Positions 14,465 to 25,860 of a DNA stretch of 64,000 nucleotides are shown here, in pieces (within the stretch, counting starts at the first letter, position 1; every line of letters starts with the position of its first letter). Source of the stretch: Pseudomonas sp. EpS/L25. GTDB taxonomy: Bacteria > Pseudomonadota > Gammaproteobacteria > Pseudomonadales > Pseudomonadaceae. The notes below the pieces were generated by a model. The model made no database searches and was not told the DNA's origin. It saw nothing but the letters and a program-made list of their open reading frames with translations. The translations under genes and the position numbers were made by a program. The stretch covers positions 124,001-188,000 of the forward strand of contig NZ_LNUP01000016.1 of NCBI RefSeq assembly GCF_001512295.1. Reading direction: 5' to 3'.

Positions 14465-14783
14465 GTGGCAACTGCAAAAGCCAGCCATCGCTGGCTCAAG
14501 GAACACCTCGAAGCGCCCTGCGTCAAGCCGGTGCGGAGGGACGGCCGGCTCTCCCGGGCCCGCTACGCGCTGCTCGAGCGATTGGCGCCTGGTCCGCAGG
14601 CCTTGTTTTTTACGGGCTGGCCCCCCATATGATTCGCCTGAACGCGGTGGACCAGCCAGGGGCCTGCCTCTCGTGCGGGCCGGCCAGGATGCTGGTGCAC
14701 GTACGCTTCCTCCGGTAGGGCCTCCCATCAAGATATTCCGTGGCGAAATTCTAGGCGCCTACCTCAAAGCGGGCGCACGATGA
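14465..14783 (+). pseudogene. rlmE: decayed rlmE (ftsJ), 23S rRNA 2'-O-methyltransferase remnant
   Basis: Three collinear blocks resemble RlmE, which methylates the 23S rRNA ribose at U2552. From GTG 14465 the N-terminal part reads ATAKASHRWLKEH and RYALLERL and stops at 14632. At 14641, in another frame, the sequence reads NAVDQPGACLSC, like the family AVDQP motif. At about 14724-14783, in the third frame, it reads IKIFRGEILGAYLK, like the family VKIFQGEGFDEYL. The SAM-binding GxxPGG centre is missing and the frames disagree, so it cannot be functional. The position between yhbY and ftsH is the expected one. I see no gene in the 260 bases after it. Confidence 0.75.
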
Positions 14784-15043
14784 GTTCGACTGGGGTTGAT
14801 GCGCAAGCCGTTCGCTTCGCGGGACGGATCGCGTGTGCAGTATCTATTGGGTCGCGGTTTCAATGGCCAATTGAGAGAATTGATGGCCGCAACGTCTGCC
14901 TTGCCCTAGAGTCAAAGGCAGAAGACTCATATAGCGTTACAGACGATGTCTGCCGTGGGCCAGGCTTTGTGTAGTAACTTACCGGTCACTGCCGGTTTCG
15001 CTTCGAACGGTTTACCCACGAAACCGGCGCAGAGGGTAGTCAA

Positions 15044-16972
15044 TTGAACGACATGGCAAAGAATCTGATCCTGTGGCTGATCATCGCCGCGGTGCTCGTC
15101 ACCGTGATGAACAACTTCTCCAGCCCCAATGAACCCCAGACGCTCAACTACTCCGACTTCATCCAGCAGGTGAAGGACGGGCAGATCGAGAGCGTCACCG
15201 TGGATGGCTATGTCATCACCGGCAAGCACCGGGATGGCGATCCCTTCAAGACCATCCGCCCGGCGATCCAGGACAATGGCCTGATCGGCGACCTGGTCAA
15301 CAACAGCGTCACCATCACCGGCAAGCAGCCCGAGCAGCAGAGCATCTGGACTCAGCTATTGGTCGCCAGCTTCCCGATCCTGGTGATCATCGCCGTCTTC
15401 ATGTTCTTCATGCGCCAGATGCAGGGGGGCGCCGGCGGTCGCGGCGGCCCGATGAGCTTTGGCAAGAGCAAGGCGCGCCTGCTGTCGGAAGATCAGGTCA
15501 AGACCACCTTCGCCGACGTCGCCGGTTGCGACGAGGCCAAGGAAGAGGTCACCGAGCTGGTGGAATTCCTCCGCGATCCAGGCAAGTTCCAGCGCCTGGG
15601 CGGCCGCATTCCTCGCGGCGTCCTGATGGTCGGCTCGCCCGGTACCGGCAAGACGCTGCTGGCCAAGGCCGTGGCCGGTGAAGCCAAGGTGCCGTTCTTC
15701 ACCATTTCCGGTTCGGACTTCGTCGAGATGTTCGTCGGTGTCGGCGCCAGCCGGGTTCGTGACATGTTCGACCAGGCCAAGAAACATGCGCCCTGCATCA
15801 TCTTCATCGATGAGATCGATGCGGTCGGTCGCCATCGTGGCAATGGCATGGGTGGCGGTCACGACGAGCGCGAGCAGACCCTGAACCAGTTGCTGGTCGA
15901 GATGGATGGCTTCGAGATGAACGATGGCATCATCGTCATCGCCGCTACCAACCGTCCCGACGTCCTCGACCCTGCACTACTGCGCCCCGGTCGTTTCGAT
16001 CGCCAGGTCGTGGTCGGCCTGCCGGATATCCGTGGCCGCGAGCAGATCCTCAAGGTGCACATGCGCAAGGTGCCAGTCGGCGAGCGCGTCGATGCGAGTG
16101 TCATCGCCCGGGGTACCCCTGGCTTCTCCGGTGCCGACCTGGCCAACCTGGTCAACGAGGCCTCGCTGTTCGCCGCGCGCGCCAACAAGCGCATCGTCGA
16201 CATGCGCGAGTTCGAGCTTGCCAAGGACAAGATCATGATGGGCGCCGAGCGCAAGACCATGGTCATGTCCGAGAAGGAAAAGCGCAATACCGCCTACCAC
16301 GAGGCCGGCCATGCCATCGTCGGTCGCCTGGTGCCGGAGCACGATCCGGTCTACAAGGTCTCCATCATTCCCCGCGGCCGCGCCCTGGGCGTGACGATGT
16401 TCCTTCCCGAGGAAGATCGCTACAGCTTGTCCAAGCGGGCGCTGGAGAGTCAGATCTGCTCGCTGTTCGGTGGCCGGATCGCCGAAGAGATGACGCTGGG
16501 TTTCGAAGGAGTGACCACCGGCGCTTCCAACGACATCATGAGAGCTACCTCCCTGGCGCGGAACATGGTGACCAAGTGGGGGCTCTCGGAAAAACTCGGT
16601 CCGCTGCTGTATGGCGAGGAAGAGAACGAAGGCTATCTGGGTCGTTCCGGTGGGGGTGGTAACGGCAACATGTCCGGCGAGACCGCCAAGCTGATCGACC
16701 TGGAAATTCGCCGGATCATTGATGACTGCTACAACACCGCCAAGCGCCTGCTGGACGAGAATCGCGACAAGCTCGAACTCATGGCCGATGCGCTGATGAA
16801 GTACGAGACCATCGATTCCGATCAGATCGACGACATCATGGCCGGCAAGGTCCCACGAGAGCCGCGTGACTGGCACGACCGTGGCGGCCCGACCGGGGAC
16901 GCACCCGCGTCTCCCCAGAGTGGTAGCGATCGTCCAGAAGCCCCCATCGGCGGTCCGGCTGGAGAACACTGA
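15044..16972 (+). CDS. ftsH: ATP-dependent zinc metalloprotease FtsH
   Basis: 642-residue membrane AAA protease that degrades misassembled membrane proteins and regulators. Two transmembrane segments lie near residues 8-25 and 100-122. The AAA domain has Walker A GSPGTGKT near residue 197, Walker [12 protein letters not shown] and the second region of homology ending LRPGRFDR. The zinc site is HEAGH near residue 419. I use TTG 15044, seven bases after AGAGGG; ATG 15053 is the alternative and is sixteen bases away. folP follows closely. Confidence 0.96.
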   Translation: MNDMAKNLILWLIIAAVLVTVMNNFSSPNEPQTLNYSDFIQQVKDGQIESVTVDGYVITGKHRDGDPFKTIRPAIQDNGLIGDLVNNSVTITGKQPEQQSIWTQLLVASFPILVIIAVFMFFMRQMQGGAGGRGGPMSFGKSKARLLSEDQVKTTFADVAGCDEAKEEVTELVEFLRDPGKFQRLGGRIPRGVLMVGSPGTGKTLLAKAVAGEAKVPFFTISGSDFVEMFVGVGASRVRDMFDQAKKHAPCIIFIDEIDAVGRHRGNGMGGGHDEREQTLNQLLVEMDGFEMNDGIIVIAATNRPDVLDPALLRPGRFDRQVVVGLPDIRGREQILKVHMRKVPVGERVDASVIARGTPGFSGADLANLVNEASLFAARANKRIVDMREFELAKDKIMMGAERKTMVMSEKEKRNTAYHEAGHAIVGRLVPEHDPVYKVSIIPRGRALGVTMFLPEEDRYSLSKRALESQICSLFGGRIAEEMTLGFEGVTTGASNDIMRATSLARNMVTKWGLSEKLGPLLYGEEENEGYLGRSGGGGNGNMSGETAKLIDLEIRRIIDDCYNTAKRLLDENRDKLELMADALMKYETIDSDQIDDIMAGKVPREPRDWHDRGGPTGDAPASPQSGSDRPEAPIGGPAGEH

Positions 16973-16979
16973 AACACCC

Positions 16980-17843
16980 ATGTTCAATCCGTTTCCTTCG
17001 ACCCGATTGCCTTGCGGCAATCGGGTTCTTGTTTTTGACGTGCCCAAGGTAATGGGCATCCTCAATGTCACTCCCGACTCCTTCTCCGACGGCGGTCGCT
17101 ACACGGCGGTCGAAAGCGCCCTGCGCCATGCCGAGGGAATGGTGGCGGCCGGTGCGGATATCATCGATGTGGGCGGGGAGTCCACGCGGCCTGGGGCGCC
17201 GCCGGTATCCGAGGCGGAAGAACTCGATCGCGTCATACCGGTGATCGAGGCAATCGCCGGAGAGTTGGATGTGGTCATCTCCATGGATACCTCCACGCCT
17301 GCGGTCATGCGCGAAGGGGCTCTGGCGGGTGCAGGCTTGATCAATGACGTCCGCTCGCTGCGCCGGCCGGGCGCCCTCGAGTCGGCGGCTGCGACCGATC
17401 TGGCGGTCTGTCTGATGCACATGCGCGGTGAGCCGAGCACCATGCAGCAGGCCCCGGCCTATGGCGACGTGGCGGGCGAGGTCGGCGATTTCCTCGCCGA
17501 GCAGATCGCTCGTTGCGAAGTGGCAGGCATCGCCCGCGAACGCCTGGTGCTGGATCCCGGCTACGGTTTCGCCAAGACCCTGGCGCACAACCTCGAGCTG
17601 TTCCAGCGACAGTCCGAGTTGCTCGGCTTTGGGCTACCCTTGCTGGTAGGTGTTTCGCGCAAGAGCATGATCGGTGCTGTCACCGGACGGCCTGTCGCCG
17701 AGCGCCTGGCGGGCGGACTGGCTCTGGCGGCCCTGGCGTTGGCCAAGGGTGCCCAGATCCTCAGGGTGCATGATGTGGCGGAAACGGTGGACGTGGTGAA
17801 GATGATCGCCGCGGTCGAAGGCTTCAGGCAGGAACAGAACTGA
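16980..17843 (+). CDS. folP: dihydropteroate synthase FolP
   Basis: 287-residue TIM-barrel enzyme that joins para-aminobenzoate to the pterin in folate synthesis and is the sulfonamide target. Motifs include [16 protein letters not shown] near residue 21, [12 protein letters not shown] and GVSRKSMIG. The ATG at 16980 keeps the [10 protein letters not shown] segment common in Pseudomonas FolP. A strong terminator-like hairpin lies inside its first 20 codons. Its stop overlaps the glmM start by one base. Confidence 0.93.
   Translation: MFNPFPSTRLPCGNRVLVFDVPKVMGILNVTPDSFSDGGRYTAVESALRHAEGMVAAGADIIDVGGESTRPGAPPVSEAEELDRVIPVIEAIAGELDVVISMDTSTPAVMREGALAGAGLINDVRSLRRPGALESAAATDLAVCLMHMRGEPSTMQQAPAYGDVAGEVGDFLAEQIARCEVAGIARERLVLDPGYGFAKTLAHNLELFQRQSELLGFGLPLLVGVSRKSMIGAVTGRPVAERLAGGLALAALALAKGAQILRVHDVAETVDVVKMIAAVEGFRQEQN
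17001..17035 (+). terminator. terminator-like hairpin inside the 5' end of folP
   Basis: ACCCGATTGCC (17001-17011) and GGCAATCGGGT (17016-17026) form a perfect 11-base-pair stem with a four-base loop, followed by a T-rich run. It lies 28 to 62 bases after the end of ftsH and inside the folP coding sequence, so it could lower readthrough from ftsH. Confidence 0.6.
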
Positions 17844-19180
17844 TGGCAAGAAAGTATTTCGGAACCGATGGCATTCGCGGCAAGGTCGGACAGTACCCCA
17901 TTACCCCGGACTTCATGCTCAAGCTGGGCTGGGCGGCAGGCATCGCCTTTCGTAGTCGCGGCGGCTGCCGGGTGCTGGTGGGCAAGGACACGCGCAACTC
18001 GGGCTACATGTTCGAATCGGCACTGGAAGCCGGTCTGTCCGCTGCGGGCGCTGACGTCATGCTGCTCGGTCCGATGCCGACGCCGGGTATCGCCTACCTG
18101 ACGCGGACCTTCCAGGCCAGCGCCGGCATCGTCATCAGTGCTTCGCACAATCCCTACTACGACAATGGCATCAAGTTCTTTTCCGGCGCCGGTACCAAGC
18201 TGCCCGATGAGCTCGAGACCATGATCGAGGAACTGCTCGATACGCCGATGACCGTGGTCGACTCGGCCCGTATCGGCAAGGTGTCGCGCATCAACGATGC
18301 CGCGGGTCGCTATATCGAGTTCTGCAAGAGCAGCGTGCCCACCGGGACCAGTTTCGCCGGCATGAAGATCGTACTGGACTGCGCCAATGGCGCTACCTAC
18401 AAGATCGCCCCTAGCGTCTTCCGCGAGCTGGGTGCGGACGTCAGTGTGCTGGGCGTCCAGCCGGACGGGCTCAATATCAACAAGGACTGCGGCTCCACCC
18501 ATCTGGAAGGGCTGCAGCAGGCGGTGCTCGACCAGCATGCCGACATAGGTATCGCCTTCGACGGCGACGGCGACCGGGTGCTGATGGTGGACCATACGGG
18601 CGCCGCGGTGGACGGCGACGAGTTGCTCTACCTGATCGCTCGCGACCTCAAGCGCCGTGGCCGTCTCGAAGGTGGGGTAGTGGGTACCTTGATGAGCAAT
18701 CTGGGACTCGAGCTGGGCTTGGCCGAGCTGGACATCCCCTTCGTGCGCGCCAAGGTCGGGGATCGCTATGTCATGGCCGAGCTGCTGGAGCGTGGCTGGG
18801 TGCTGGGCGGCGAGAACTCCGGGCACGTGGTGTGCTGCCAGTACACCACTACTGGCGATGCCACCATCGCGGCCCTGCAGGTGCTGATCGCCTTGCGCAA
18901 TGCCGGCCAGACCCTGGCACAGGCGCGCATGGCCCTGCGCAAGTGCCCGCAGGTGCTGATCAACGTGCGCTTCGGGGGTGGCCAGGACCCGCTGGACAAT
19001 CCGCGGGTCAAGCAGGCCAGTGCCGAGGTGACCGAGAAGATGGCCGGCAAGGGGCGGGTCCTGCTACGCAAGTCAGGTACCGAGCCGTTGCTGCGGGTCA
19101 TGGTCGAAGGCGAGAACGAGCGTGAGGTGCGTGCCCATGCCGAGGCCCTGGCGCAACTGATAACCGAGGTATGTGCTTGA
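17843..19180 (+). CDS. glmM: phosphoglucosamine mutase GlmM
   Basis: 445-residue enzyme converting glucosamine-6-phosphate to glucosamine-1-phosphate for peptidoglycan and LPS. The active-site serine lies in [15 protein letters not shown] near residue 101, the metal loop is [12 protein letters not shown], and the C-terminal phosphate-binding loop is [15 protein letters not shown]. The start shares one base with the folP stop (TGATG), showing coupling. Confidence 0.97.
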   Translation: MARKYFGTDGIRGKVGQYPITPDFMLKLGWAAGIAFRSRGGCRVLVGKDTRNSGYMFESALEAGLSAAGADVMLLGPMPTPGIAYLTRTFQASAGIVISASHNPYYDNGIKFFSGAGTKLPDELETMIEELLDTPMTVVDSARIGKVSRINDAAGRYIEFCKSSVPTGTSFAGMKIVLDCANGATYKIAPSVFRELGADVSVLGVQPDGLNINKDCGSTHLEGLQQAVLDQHADIGIAFDGDGDRVLMVDHTGAAVDGDELLYLIARDLKRRGRLEGGVVGTLMSNLGLELGLAELDIPFVRAKVGDRYVMAELLERGWVLGGENSGHVVCCQYTTTGDATIAALQVLIALRNAGQTLAQARMALRKCPQVLINVRFGGGQDPLDNPRVKQASAEVTEKMAGKGRVLLRKSGTEPLLRVMVEGENEREVRAHAEALAQLITEVCA

Positions 19181-19246
19181 TTTGCTTGCATGCCTGTTTT
19201 CGATTGAGTAACATCTGCGCCCACTTCGCTCCCTGAGGCAAAACGC

Positions 19247-20005
19247 ATGCGTCGTCCCCTGGTTGCCGGTAACTGGAAAATGCACGGCTCGCTGCAGAGC
19301 GTTTCGGCATTGGTCGCAGGCTTGAAAGGGTTGGATGGTGTTGCGGGTGTCGACGTCGTGGTGATCCCGACATTGGTGCATCTGCCGAAGGTAGTCGAAG
19401 AGTTGACGGCGACGTCGCTGGCGGTGGGGGCTCAGACCTGTGCTCCCGTCGCGGGCGAGAAGGCCCTGACGGGTGAGGTTTCCTCTACCCAGTTGGCGGA
19501 GTTCGGTTGCCGTTACGTGCTGGTGGGGCACTCCGAACGGCGTGCCCTGCTGGGCGAAGATGACGAGGTGGTGGCGAAGAAATTCGCGGCTATCCAGGAA
19601 GGCGGGATGCTTCCCGTGCTCTGCGTCGGCGAAACTCGCGAAGAGCGGGAAGCCGGGCGTACCCTGGAGGTGGTGGGCGGCCAGCTGAAGGCGGTTATCG
19701 ATGCCGTCGGAGTGGCAGCCTTCGCCAATGCCGTCGTGGCCTACGAGCCGGTTTGGGCGATAGGTACGGGCCTCACGGCAACGCCTGAGCAGGCGCAAGA
19801 GGTTCATGCGGCGATTCGCGCCCTGGTGCGCGGAGCCGATGCTGGAGTCGCTGACGGGCTTCAGTTGTTGTATGGCGGTAGTGTCAAGGCTGCCAATGCT
19901 GCCGAATTGTTCGGTATGCCGGATATCGATGGGGGGCTGGTTGGTGGTGCCTCCCTGAATGCTGAAGAGTTCAGTGCGATTTGCCGCGCTGCGGGACGTG
20001 GATAA
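19247..20005 (+). CDS. tpiA: triosephosphate isomerase TpiA
   Basis: 252-residue TIM barrel that interconverts dihydroxyacetone phosphate and glyceraldehyde-3-phosphate. The catalytic Lys is in GNWKMHG, the electrophilic His in VGHSERR, the catalytic Glu in [11 protein letters not shown], and phosphate binding uses [10 protein letters not shown]. The stop codon shares a base with the secG ATG. Confidence 0.97.
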   Translation: MRRPLVAGNWKMHGSLQSVSALVAGLKGLDGVAGVDVVVIPTLVHLPKVVEELTATSLAVGAQTCAPVAGEKALTGEVSSTQLAEFGCRYVLVGHSERRALLGEDDEVVAKKFAAIQEGGMLPVLCVGETREEREAGRTLEVVGGQLKAVIDAVGVAAFANAVVAYEPVWAIGTGLTATPEQAQEVHAAIRALVRGADAGVADGLQLLYGGSVKAANAAELFGMPDIDGGLVGGASLNAEEFSAICRAAGRG

Positions 20006-20385
20006 TGTTGGAAACTGCAGTTGTAGTGATCCACCTGCTGATGGCGCTGGGCTTGATCGTGCTGGTGCTGATGCAGCAGGGCAAGGGCGCCGAAGCGGGT
20101 GCGTCCTTTGGTGCGGGTGCCTCGGGTACCGTCTTCGGTAGTCAAGGTTCCGCTACCTTTCTGAGTCGTTTTACTGCTATACTAGCCGCGGTTTTTTTCG
20201 CGACTAGCCTGGGCCTTGGGTATTACGCCAAAGACCGTGCGCTGGGTCTGCGTGAGGTAGGGTTGCCCGCTCAGCCGGTCCAGCAGGCTCCTCAGCCGAA
20301 GCAGGATGGTAACGATGTGCCCCTGACGCAGCCGAAGGCTTCGCAGGGCAGTACTTCCGGGGACGTGCCCCAGGAGTCCAAGTAG
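20005..20385 (+). CDS. secG: preprotein translocase subunit SecG
   Basis: 126-residue inner-membrane component of SecYEG. Two transmembrane segments (residues 3-25 and about 52-70) flank the conserved [21 protein letters not shown] loop. The C-terminal 45 residues are Pro/Gln-rich and variable. The ATG overlaps the tpiA stop by one base. tRNA-Leu starts 16 bases downstream. Confidence 0.95.
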   Translation: MLETAVVVIHLLMALGLIVLVLMQQGKGAEAGASFGAGASGTVFGSQGSATFLSRFTAILAAVFFATSLGLGYYAKDRALGLREVGLPAQPVQQAPQPKQDGNDVPLTQPKASQGSTSGDVPQESK

Positions 20386-20401
20386 GTTTCACAGGTTTCA
20401 T

Positions 20402-20487
20402 GCCGAAGTGGTGGAATTGGTAGACACGCTATCTTGAGGGGGTAGTGGCCACAGGCTGTATGGGTTCGAGTCCCATCTTCGGCACCA
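20402..20487 (+). tRNA. tRNA-Leu (GAG)
   Basis: The acceptor stem pairs GCCGAAG with CTTCGGC, followed by discriminator A and encoded CCA. The long variable arm is typical of tRNA-Leu, the anticodon loop TTGAGGG gives GAG at 20436-20438, and the T-loop reads GGTTCGAGTCC. Confidence 0.95.
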
Positions 20488-20527
20488 AATAGCAAAGACG
20501 TCCAGCAGGACGCGGCGAGAGAGTTGG

Positions 20528-20556
20528 TTGACTCCTGGAGTTCAGTTGAATATACT
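20528..20556 (+). promoter_or_regulatory. sigma70 promoter of the tRNA-fMet/rimP-nusA-infB operon
   Basis: TTGACT and TATACT are separated by exactly 17 bases, very close to consensus. The transcript would begin about ten bases before tRNA-fMet. Confidence 0.8.
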
Positions 20557-20572
20557 CTCGCTCCAGCTTTGA

Positions 20573-20649
<77 letters not shown>

Positions 20650-20656
20650 GTTTTTT

Positions 20657-20681
20657 AAAGCCCCTTTATAGGGGCTTTTTG
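20657..20681 (+). terminator. intrinsic terminator after tRNA-fMet
   Basis: AAAGCCCC and GGGGCTTT pair around TTTATA and are followed by T residues. It separates the tRNA from rimP, so only part of the transcripts would continue into the translation operon. Confidence 0.85.
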
Positions 20682-20776
20682 TTGGCTGGACAGTTCGGGT
20701 CGCGCTTTCTTGCGCAGACCTCTTAGGGATGGGCGTAATGCCCATTTTTTATTCTCAAAAAACGCGAGGCAACCAG

Positions 20777-21235
20777 GTGTCGAGCAAGCTAGAACAGTTG
20801 CAGGCCTTGCTGGCCCCCGTCGTCGAGGCGCTTGGCTACGTCTGCTGGGGTGTCGAGTACATTTCCCAGGGCCGGCATTCGCTATTGCGCGTCTACATCG
20901 ATCATCCCAACGGCATCCTCGTCGAGGATTGCGAGAAGGTCAGTCGCCAAGTCAGCGGCGTACTCGATGTGGAAGACCCCATCACCAATGAATACACCCT
21001 CGAGGTGTCTTCCCCCGGTATGGATAGACCCCTGTTCACCCTGGAGCAATTCGCTGCCCATGCCGGTGAGCAGGTGAAGGTCAAACTTCGGTCGCCCTTC
21101 GAGGGGCGACGTAATTTCCAGGGTTTGCTGCGCGGTGTGGAAGACCAGGACGTCGTGGTGCAGGTGGACGAGCATGAGTACCTGCTGCCCATCGAGATGA
21201 TCGACAAGGCCAACGTCGTTCCCCGTTTCGAGTGA
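20777..21235 (+). CDS. rimP: ribosome maturation factor RimP
   Basis: 152-residue 30S assembly factor. Family motifs include YCWGVEY-type sequence near residue 25 (read here as YVCWGVEY), [14 protein letters not shown] and a C-terminal SH3-like part. The start is GTG 20777 with GAGG seven bases upstream; the longer frame from 20729 is rejected. It is the first protein gene of the rimP-nusA-infB operon. Confidence 0.94.
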   Translation: MSSKLEQLQALLAPVVEALGYVCWGVEYISQGRHSLLRVYIDHPNGILVEDCEKVSRQVSGVLDVEDPITNEYTLEVSSPGMDRPLFTLEQFAAHAGEQVKVKLRSPFEGRRNFQGLLRGVEDQDVVVQVDEHEYLLPIEMIDKANVVPRFE

Positions 21236-21284
21236 TTTGAGCGCGAGACCGCGGATCCCAAGGATTGCGAATACGAGGCGTAAG

Positions 21285-22757
21285 ATGAGCAAAGAAGTTC
21301 TGCTGGTAGTGGAATCTGTTTCGAACGAGAAGGGTGTTCCACCCGGCGTCATCTTCGAGGCACTGGAATTGGCACTCGCCACGGCGACCAAGAAGCGCTA
21401 CGAAGAAGATGTGGATCTGCGGGTGTCGATCAACAGACATAACGGCAGCTACGAAACCTTCCGCCGCTGGACCGTGGTGGAGGACCAGGACTATCAACTG
21501 CCCGATTCGCACCTGACGGTGGAAGACGCGCAGGAAGAACATCCCGGCGCCAAGGCCGGTGACGTGATCGAAGAGAAGATCGAGTCCATCGAATTCGGTC
21601 GCATCGCCGCCCAGACCGCCAAGCAGGTGATCGTGCAGAAGGTGCGCGAGGCCGAGCGGGCCCAGGTGGTGGATGCCTATCGCGAGAAGGTCGGTGAGAT
21701 CATCTCGGGTACCGTCAAGAAGGTCACCCGTGACAGCGTGATCGTCGACCTGGGCAACAATGCCGAGGCGCTGCTGCCGCGCGAGCACATCATTCCGCGC
21801 GAAACCTTCCGCATGGGCGTGCGTCTGCGTGCGCTGCTCAAGGAGATTCGTACCGAGAACCGCGGTCCGCAGCTGATGCTGTCGCGCACCGATCCGCAGA
21901 TGCTGATCGAGCTGTTCCGCATCGAGGTGCCGGAGATTTCCGAGCAACTGATCGACGTCATGGCCGCGGCCCGGGACCCGGGTTCGCGCGCCAAGATCGC
22001 CGTACGCTCCAAGGACAAGCGCATCGATCCCCAGGGTGCCTGCATTGGCATGCGTGGTTCGCGTGTCCAGGCGGTGTCCGGTGAATTGGGTGGCGAGCGG
22101 GTCGACATCGTCCTCTGGGACGACAACCCCGCGCAGTTCGTCATCAACGCCATGTCGCCGGCCGAGGTCGCGTCGATCATCGTCGATGAAGACAGCCGGA
22201 CCATGGATATCGCGGTCGCCGAGGACAACCTGGCTCAGGCCATCGGTCGTGGCGGTCAGAACGTACGCCTGGCCAGTCAACTGACCGGCTGGACGCTCAA
22301 CGTGATGACCGAGGCGGACATCAACGCCAAGCAACAGGCCGAGACCGGCGACATCATCCAGCGCTTCATCGATGAGCTGGATGTCGACGAGGAACTGGCG
22401 CAGGTGCTGGTGGAGGAAGGTTTCACCTCCCTCGAGGAAGTCGCCTACGTGCCCATGGAAGAGATGCTCAACATCGATGGCTTCGACGAAGACATCGTCA
22501 ACGAGCTGCGTACCCGGGCCAAGGATCGTTTGCTGACCCGAGCCATCGCGACGGAAGAACAGAAGAGCCCCAGCGAAGATCTGCTGACCCTCGACGGCAT
22601 GGACCCCCAGCTCGCCAGCGCGCTGGCCCAGCGTGGTGTAGTGAATCGCGAAGAGCTCGCCGAGCAGTCGATCGACGACTTGCTCGACATCAACGGCATG
22701 AGCGAAGAGCGTGCCGGCAAGCTGATCATGGCTGCCCGTGCCCATTGGTTCGAGTAA
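21285..22757 (+). CDS. nusA: transcription termination/antitermination factor NusA
   Basis: 490-residue RNA polymerase-binding factor. The N-terminal domain (1-125) is followed by an S1 domain (about 135-200), two KH domains with [10 protein letters not shown] and [12 protein letters not shown], and two C-terminal acidic repeats. It acts in pausing, termination and rRNA antitermination. The ATG 21285 is used; the in-frame ATG 48 bases earlier is not conserved in sequence character. Confidence 0.97.
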   Translation: MSKEVLLVVESVSNEKGVPPGVIFEALELALATATKKRYEEDVDLRVSINRHNGSYETFRRWTVVEDQDYQLPDSHLTVEDAQEEHPGAKAGDVIEEKIESIEFGRIAAQTAKQVIVQKVREAERAQVVDAYREKVGEIISGTVKKVTRDSVIVDLGNNAEALLPREHIIPRETFRMGVRLRALLKEIRTENRGPQLMLSRTDPQMLIELFRIEVPEISEQLIDVMAAARDPGSRAKIAVRSKDKRIDPQGACIGMRGSRVQAVSGELGGERVDIVLWDDNPAQFVINAMSPAEVASIIVDEDSRTMDIAVAEDNLAQAIGRGGQNVRLASQLTGWTLNVMTEADINAKQQAETGDIIQRFIDELDVDEELAQVLVEEGFTSLEEVAYVPMEEMLNIDGFDEDIVNELRTRAKDRLLTRAIATEEQKSPSEDLLTLDGMDPQLASALAQRGVVNREELAEQSIDDLLDINGMSEERAGKLIMAARAHWFE

Positions 22758-22783
22758 GCGGCGCAGTCTGAGGAGAGAAGTGC

Positions 22784-25342
22784 ATGACGCAAGTCACGGT
22801 GAAAGAACTGGCCCAGACGGTCAATACGCCGGTGGAACGTCTGCTGCAGCAGATGCGCGAGGCAGGCCTGACGCATGACAGCGCGGAGCAGCTGGTGAGC
22901 GATGCGGAGAAGCAGGCGCTGCTGACCCACCTGAAGGGGACGGCCAAGCTCGATGAACCGAGCAAGATCACCCTGCAGCGCAAGACCCAGACCACGCTGA
23001 AAGTGGCTGGCAGCAAGACGGTAAGTGTCGAGGTGCGCAAGAAGAAAACCTTCGTCAAGCGCAGCCCCGCCGAGCTCGAGGCCGAGCAGCGCCGCGAGCA
23101 GGAAGCCCAGCGGGCCGCCGAAGAGGCGGCTGCCCAGGCGCGTGCCGAGGAAGAAGCCCAGCGCGCCGCCGAAGCGGCTGCGCAGCAGCAGGCCGAAGTC
23201 GCGGCCCAGGCCGAGCCGCAAGTGGTCGCCGCCGAAGCTGCGGCCCCGGCTGCATCGGCCGCAGCGTCTGCCCCGGTGGTCGAGCAGCCTGTCGCTGCCG
23301 AGCCTGTCGCCGAGTCGCCGAAAGCGGATCCCGCTGGCGAGCGCAAGCGCGAAGAGCCACGTCGTCCCGTGCATCCTGCGCCGAGCAGCAAGCGCGATGA
23401 AGACGAGCGTCGTGAGCGCAAGAACGCCCAGCATCGCCCGTCGATCAAGGACAAGGTCGCAGCTCCCCGTACCGTGCGCAGTGGCGACGACGAGGAAGAA
23501 GGCTTTGGCCGGCGCGGCGGTCGCGGTGGCAAGTCGCGACTCAAGAAGCGAAATCAACACGGGTTCCAGAGCCCGACAGGACCTGTAGTGCGCGAAGTCA
23601 ATCTAGGCGAGACCATCACCGTCTCTGAGCTTGCTCAGCAGATGTCGGTGAAGGCCGCTGAAGTCATCAAGTTCATGTTCAAGATGGGGTCTCCCGCCAC
23701 CATCAACCAGGTGCTCGACCGTGAAACGGCGCAGCTGGTGGCCGAAGAGCTGGGCCACAAGGTCAAGCTGGTCAACGAGAACGCGCTGGAAGACCAACTG
23801 GCCGAATCCCTCAAGTTCGAGGGTGGCAAGGCGACCCACCGCGCGCCGGTGGTGACCGTCATGGGTCACGTCGACCATGGCAAGACCTCGCTGCTGGACT
23901 ACATCCGTCGCGCCAAGGTCGCCTCGGGCGAAGCCGGCGGCATCACCCAGCACATCGGTGCCTACCATGTGGAAACCGAGCGTGGCATGGTCACCTTCCT
24001 GGATACCCCCGGTCACGCGGCGTTCACCGCCATGCGTGCCCGTGGTGCCCAGGCCACCGACATCGTCATCCTGGTGGTGGCGGCCGACGACGGCGTGATG
24101 CCCCAGACCGAAGAAGCCATCCAGCACGCCAAGGCGGCGGGTGTGCCCATCGTCGTGGCGGTCAACAAGGTCGACAAGCCCGACGCCGATCCGGATCGCG
24201 TCAAGCACGATCTGGCTGGCCGGCAGGTCATCCCGGAAGAGTGGGGTGGCGACACCCAGTTCGTGCACGTCTCGGCCAAGGCCGGTACCGGTGTGGACGA
24301 ACTGCTCGAAGCCATCCTGCTGCAGGCCGAGGTGCTCGAACTGACCGCTACGCCGGAAGCGCCCGGTCGTGGTGTGGTCATCGAATCCCGCCTGGACAAG
24401 GGCCGTGGCCCGGTCGCCACCGTACTGGTGCAGAACGGTACCCTGCGTCAGGGCGACATGGCCCTGGTCGGCGTCAACTATGGCCGCGTCCGCGCCATGC
24501 TCGACGAGAACGGCAAGCCGATCAAGGAAGCCGGTCCGTCCATCCCGGTCGAGATCCTCGGCCTGGACGGCACCCCGGATGCCGGTGATGAACTCACCGT
24601 GCTGACCGACGAGAAGAAGGCTCGCGAAGTCGCACTGTTCCGTCAAGGCAAGTTCCGCGAGGTCAAGCTTGCGCGTGCCCACGCTGGCAAGCTCGAGAAC
24701 ATCTTCGAGAACATGGGCCAGGACGAGAAGAAGACCCTCAACATCGTGCTCAAGGCCGACGTGCGCGGTTCGCTCGAGGCGCTGCAGGGCTCGCTGTCGG
24801 GCCTGGGCAACGACGAGGTCCAGGTGCGGGTGGTCGGCGGTGGCGTCGGTGGTATCACCGAGAGCGATGCCAACCTGGCGCTGGCCTCCAATGCCGTGCT
24901 GTTCGGCTTCAACGTCCGGGCCGATGCCGGGGCGCGGAAGATCGTCGAGCAGGAAGGCCTCGACATGCGCTACTACAACGTCATCTACGACATCATCGAG
25001 GACGTGAAGAAGGCGCTGACCGGTATGCTGGGCAGCGACGTCCGGGAGAACATCCTGGGTATCGCCGAAGTACGCGACGTCTTCCGTTCGCCGAAGTTCG
25101 GTGCCGTTGCCGGCTGCATGGTCACCGAGGGCATGGTGCACCGCAACCGTCCGATCCGCGTACTGCGCGAGGACGTGGTCATCTTCGAAGGCGAGCTGGA
25201 ATCCCTGCGTCGCTTCAAGGACGACGTCGCCGAAGTACGTGCCGGCATGGAGTGCGGTATCGGCGTGAAGAGCTACAACGACGTGCGCGTCGGGGACAAG
25301 ATCGAGGTATTCGAGAAAGTCCAGGTCGCCCGTTCGTTGTAA
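22784..25342 (+). CDS. infB: translation initiation factor IF-2
   Basis: 852-residue GTPase that brings initiator tRNA to the 30S subunit. An N-terminal IF2N domain is followed by a long Ala/Glu-rich charged linker (about residues 95-240), a second IF2N-like domain, the G domain (G1 GHVDHGKT near residue 361, G3 DTPGH, G4 NKVD) and the C-terminal beta-barrel domains. It lies 26 bases after nusA. Confidence 0.98.
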   Translation: MTQVTVKELAQTVNTPVERLLQQMREAGLTHDSAEQLVSDAEKQALLTHLKGTAKLDEPSKITLQRKTQTTLKVAGSKTVSVEVRKKKTFVKRSPAELEAEQRREQEAQRAAEEAAAQARAEEEAQRAAEAAAQQQAEVAAQAEPQVVAAEAAAPAASAAASAPVVEQPVAAEPVAESPKADPAGERKREEPRRPVHPAPSSKRDEDERRERKNAQHRPSIKDKVAAPRTVRSGDDEEEGFGRRGGRGGKSRLKKRNQHGFQSPTGPVVREVNLGETITVSELAQQMSVKAAEVIKFMFKMGSPATINQVLDRETAQLVAEELGHKVKLVNENALEDQLAESLKFEGGKATHRAPVVTVMGHVDHGKTSLLDYIRRAKVASGEAGGITQHIGAYHVETERGMVTFLDTPGHAAFTAMRARGAQATDIVILVVAADDGVMPQTEEAIQHAKAAGVPIVVAVNKVDKPDADPDRVKHDLAGRQVIPEEWGGDTQFVHVSAKAGTGVDELLEAILLQAEVLELTATPEAPGRGVVIESRLDKGRGPVATVLVQNGTLRQGDMALVGVNYGRVRAMLDENGKPIKEAGPSIPVEILGLDGTPDAGDELTVLTDEKKAREVALFRQGKFREVKLARAHAGKLENIFENMGQDEKKTLNIVLKADVRGSLEALQGSLSGLGNDEVQVRVVGGGVGGITESDANLALASNAVLFGFNVRADAGARKIVEQEGLDMRYYNVIYDIIEDVKKALTGMLGSDVRENILGIAEVRDVFRSPKFGAVAGCMVTEGMVHRNRPIRVLREDVVIFEGELESLRRFKDDVAEVRAGMECGIGVKSYNDVRVGDKIEVFEKVQVARSL

Positions 25343-25361
25343 CGGCGACTCCGCCCCAGGA

Positions 25362-25408
25362 CGGCAGGTCACGGACCTGGCAGAACCCTGCCAGGTCCGG
25401 ACTTGCCG
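25362..25408 (+). other. long hairpin between infB and rbfA
   Basis: GGACCTGGCAG (25373-25383) pairs with CTGCCAGGTCC (25388-25398). The stem extends outward with CGGCAGGTC against GACTTGCCG, with mismatches. No clear T-tract follows, so a processing or stability element is more likely than a terminator. Confidence 0.5.
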
Positions 25409-25474
25409 TTCGCGTTTCCAAGATTCATGGCTGGCAGGCCGAGTGTCTGCGGCCTTTCGTACGAGAGTTTCGAC

Positions 25475-25858
25475 ATGGCCAAAGAATTCAGCCGTACCCA
25501 GCGCATCGGCGATCAGATGCAGCGTGAACTGGCACTGCTGATCCAGCGCGAGATCAAGGATCCGCGACTGGGCATGGTGACCATCACCGGTGTGGACGTC
25601 GCTCGCGACCTGTCCCATGCCAAGGTACACATCACGGTCCTGGGCAAGGACGATGACGCCGAGGCGATCAAGCAGAATATCGGCATCCTCAAGGATGCCG
25701 CCGGTTTCCTGCGTCAGCAGCTGGGCCGGGTAATGAAGCTGCGGACCATCCCCCAACTGAGCTTCCAGTACGACGAGAGCATCCGGCGTGGCGCCCAGCT
25801 GTCGGCCCTGATCGAGCGGGCGGTCGCCGAAGACCGTCGCCACGACGGGGAGGAGTGA
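25475..25858 (+). CDS. rbfA: 30S ribosome-binding factor RbfA
   Basis: 127-residue KH-fold protein needed for 16S maturation and cold growth. It starts [18 protein letters not shown] and contains the conserved [21 protein letters not shown]. The ATG 25475 is chosen over an upstream in-frame start that adds an unrelated extension. The stop lies three bases before the truB start. Confidence 0.96.
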   Translation: MAKEFSRTQRIGDQMQRELALLIQREIKDPRLGMVTITGVDVARDLSHAKVHITVLGKDDDAEAIKQNIGILKDAAGFLRQQLGRVMKLRTIPQLSFQYDESIRRGAQLSALIERAVAEDRRHDGEE

Positions 25859-25860
25859 GG

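Noticed and set aside
13755-14783. Long plus-strand frame covering yhbY and its surroundings
   Set aside because: It is opposite yhbY and out of frame with the membrane protein. Only its last part is meaningful, as the third block of the rlmE remnant.
14901-14934. TTGCCC ... CATATA as a possible ftsH promoter
   Set aside because: The spacer is about 21 bases and both hexamers are weak, so I do not call it.
14780-14974. 64-codon frame between the rlmE remnant and ftsH
   Set aside because: No ribosome-binding site, no recognisable motif, and it lies in the region that should hold the ftsH upstream signals.
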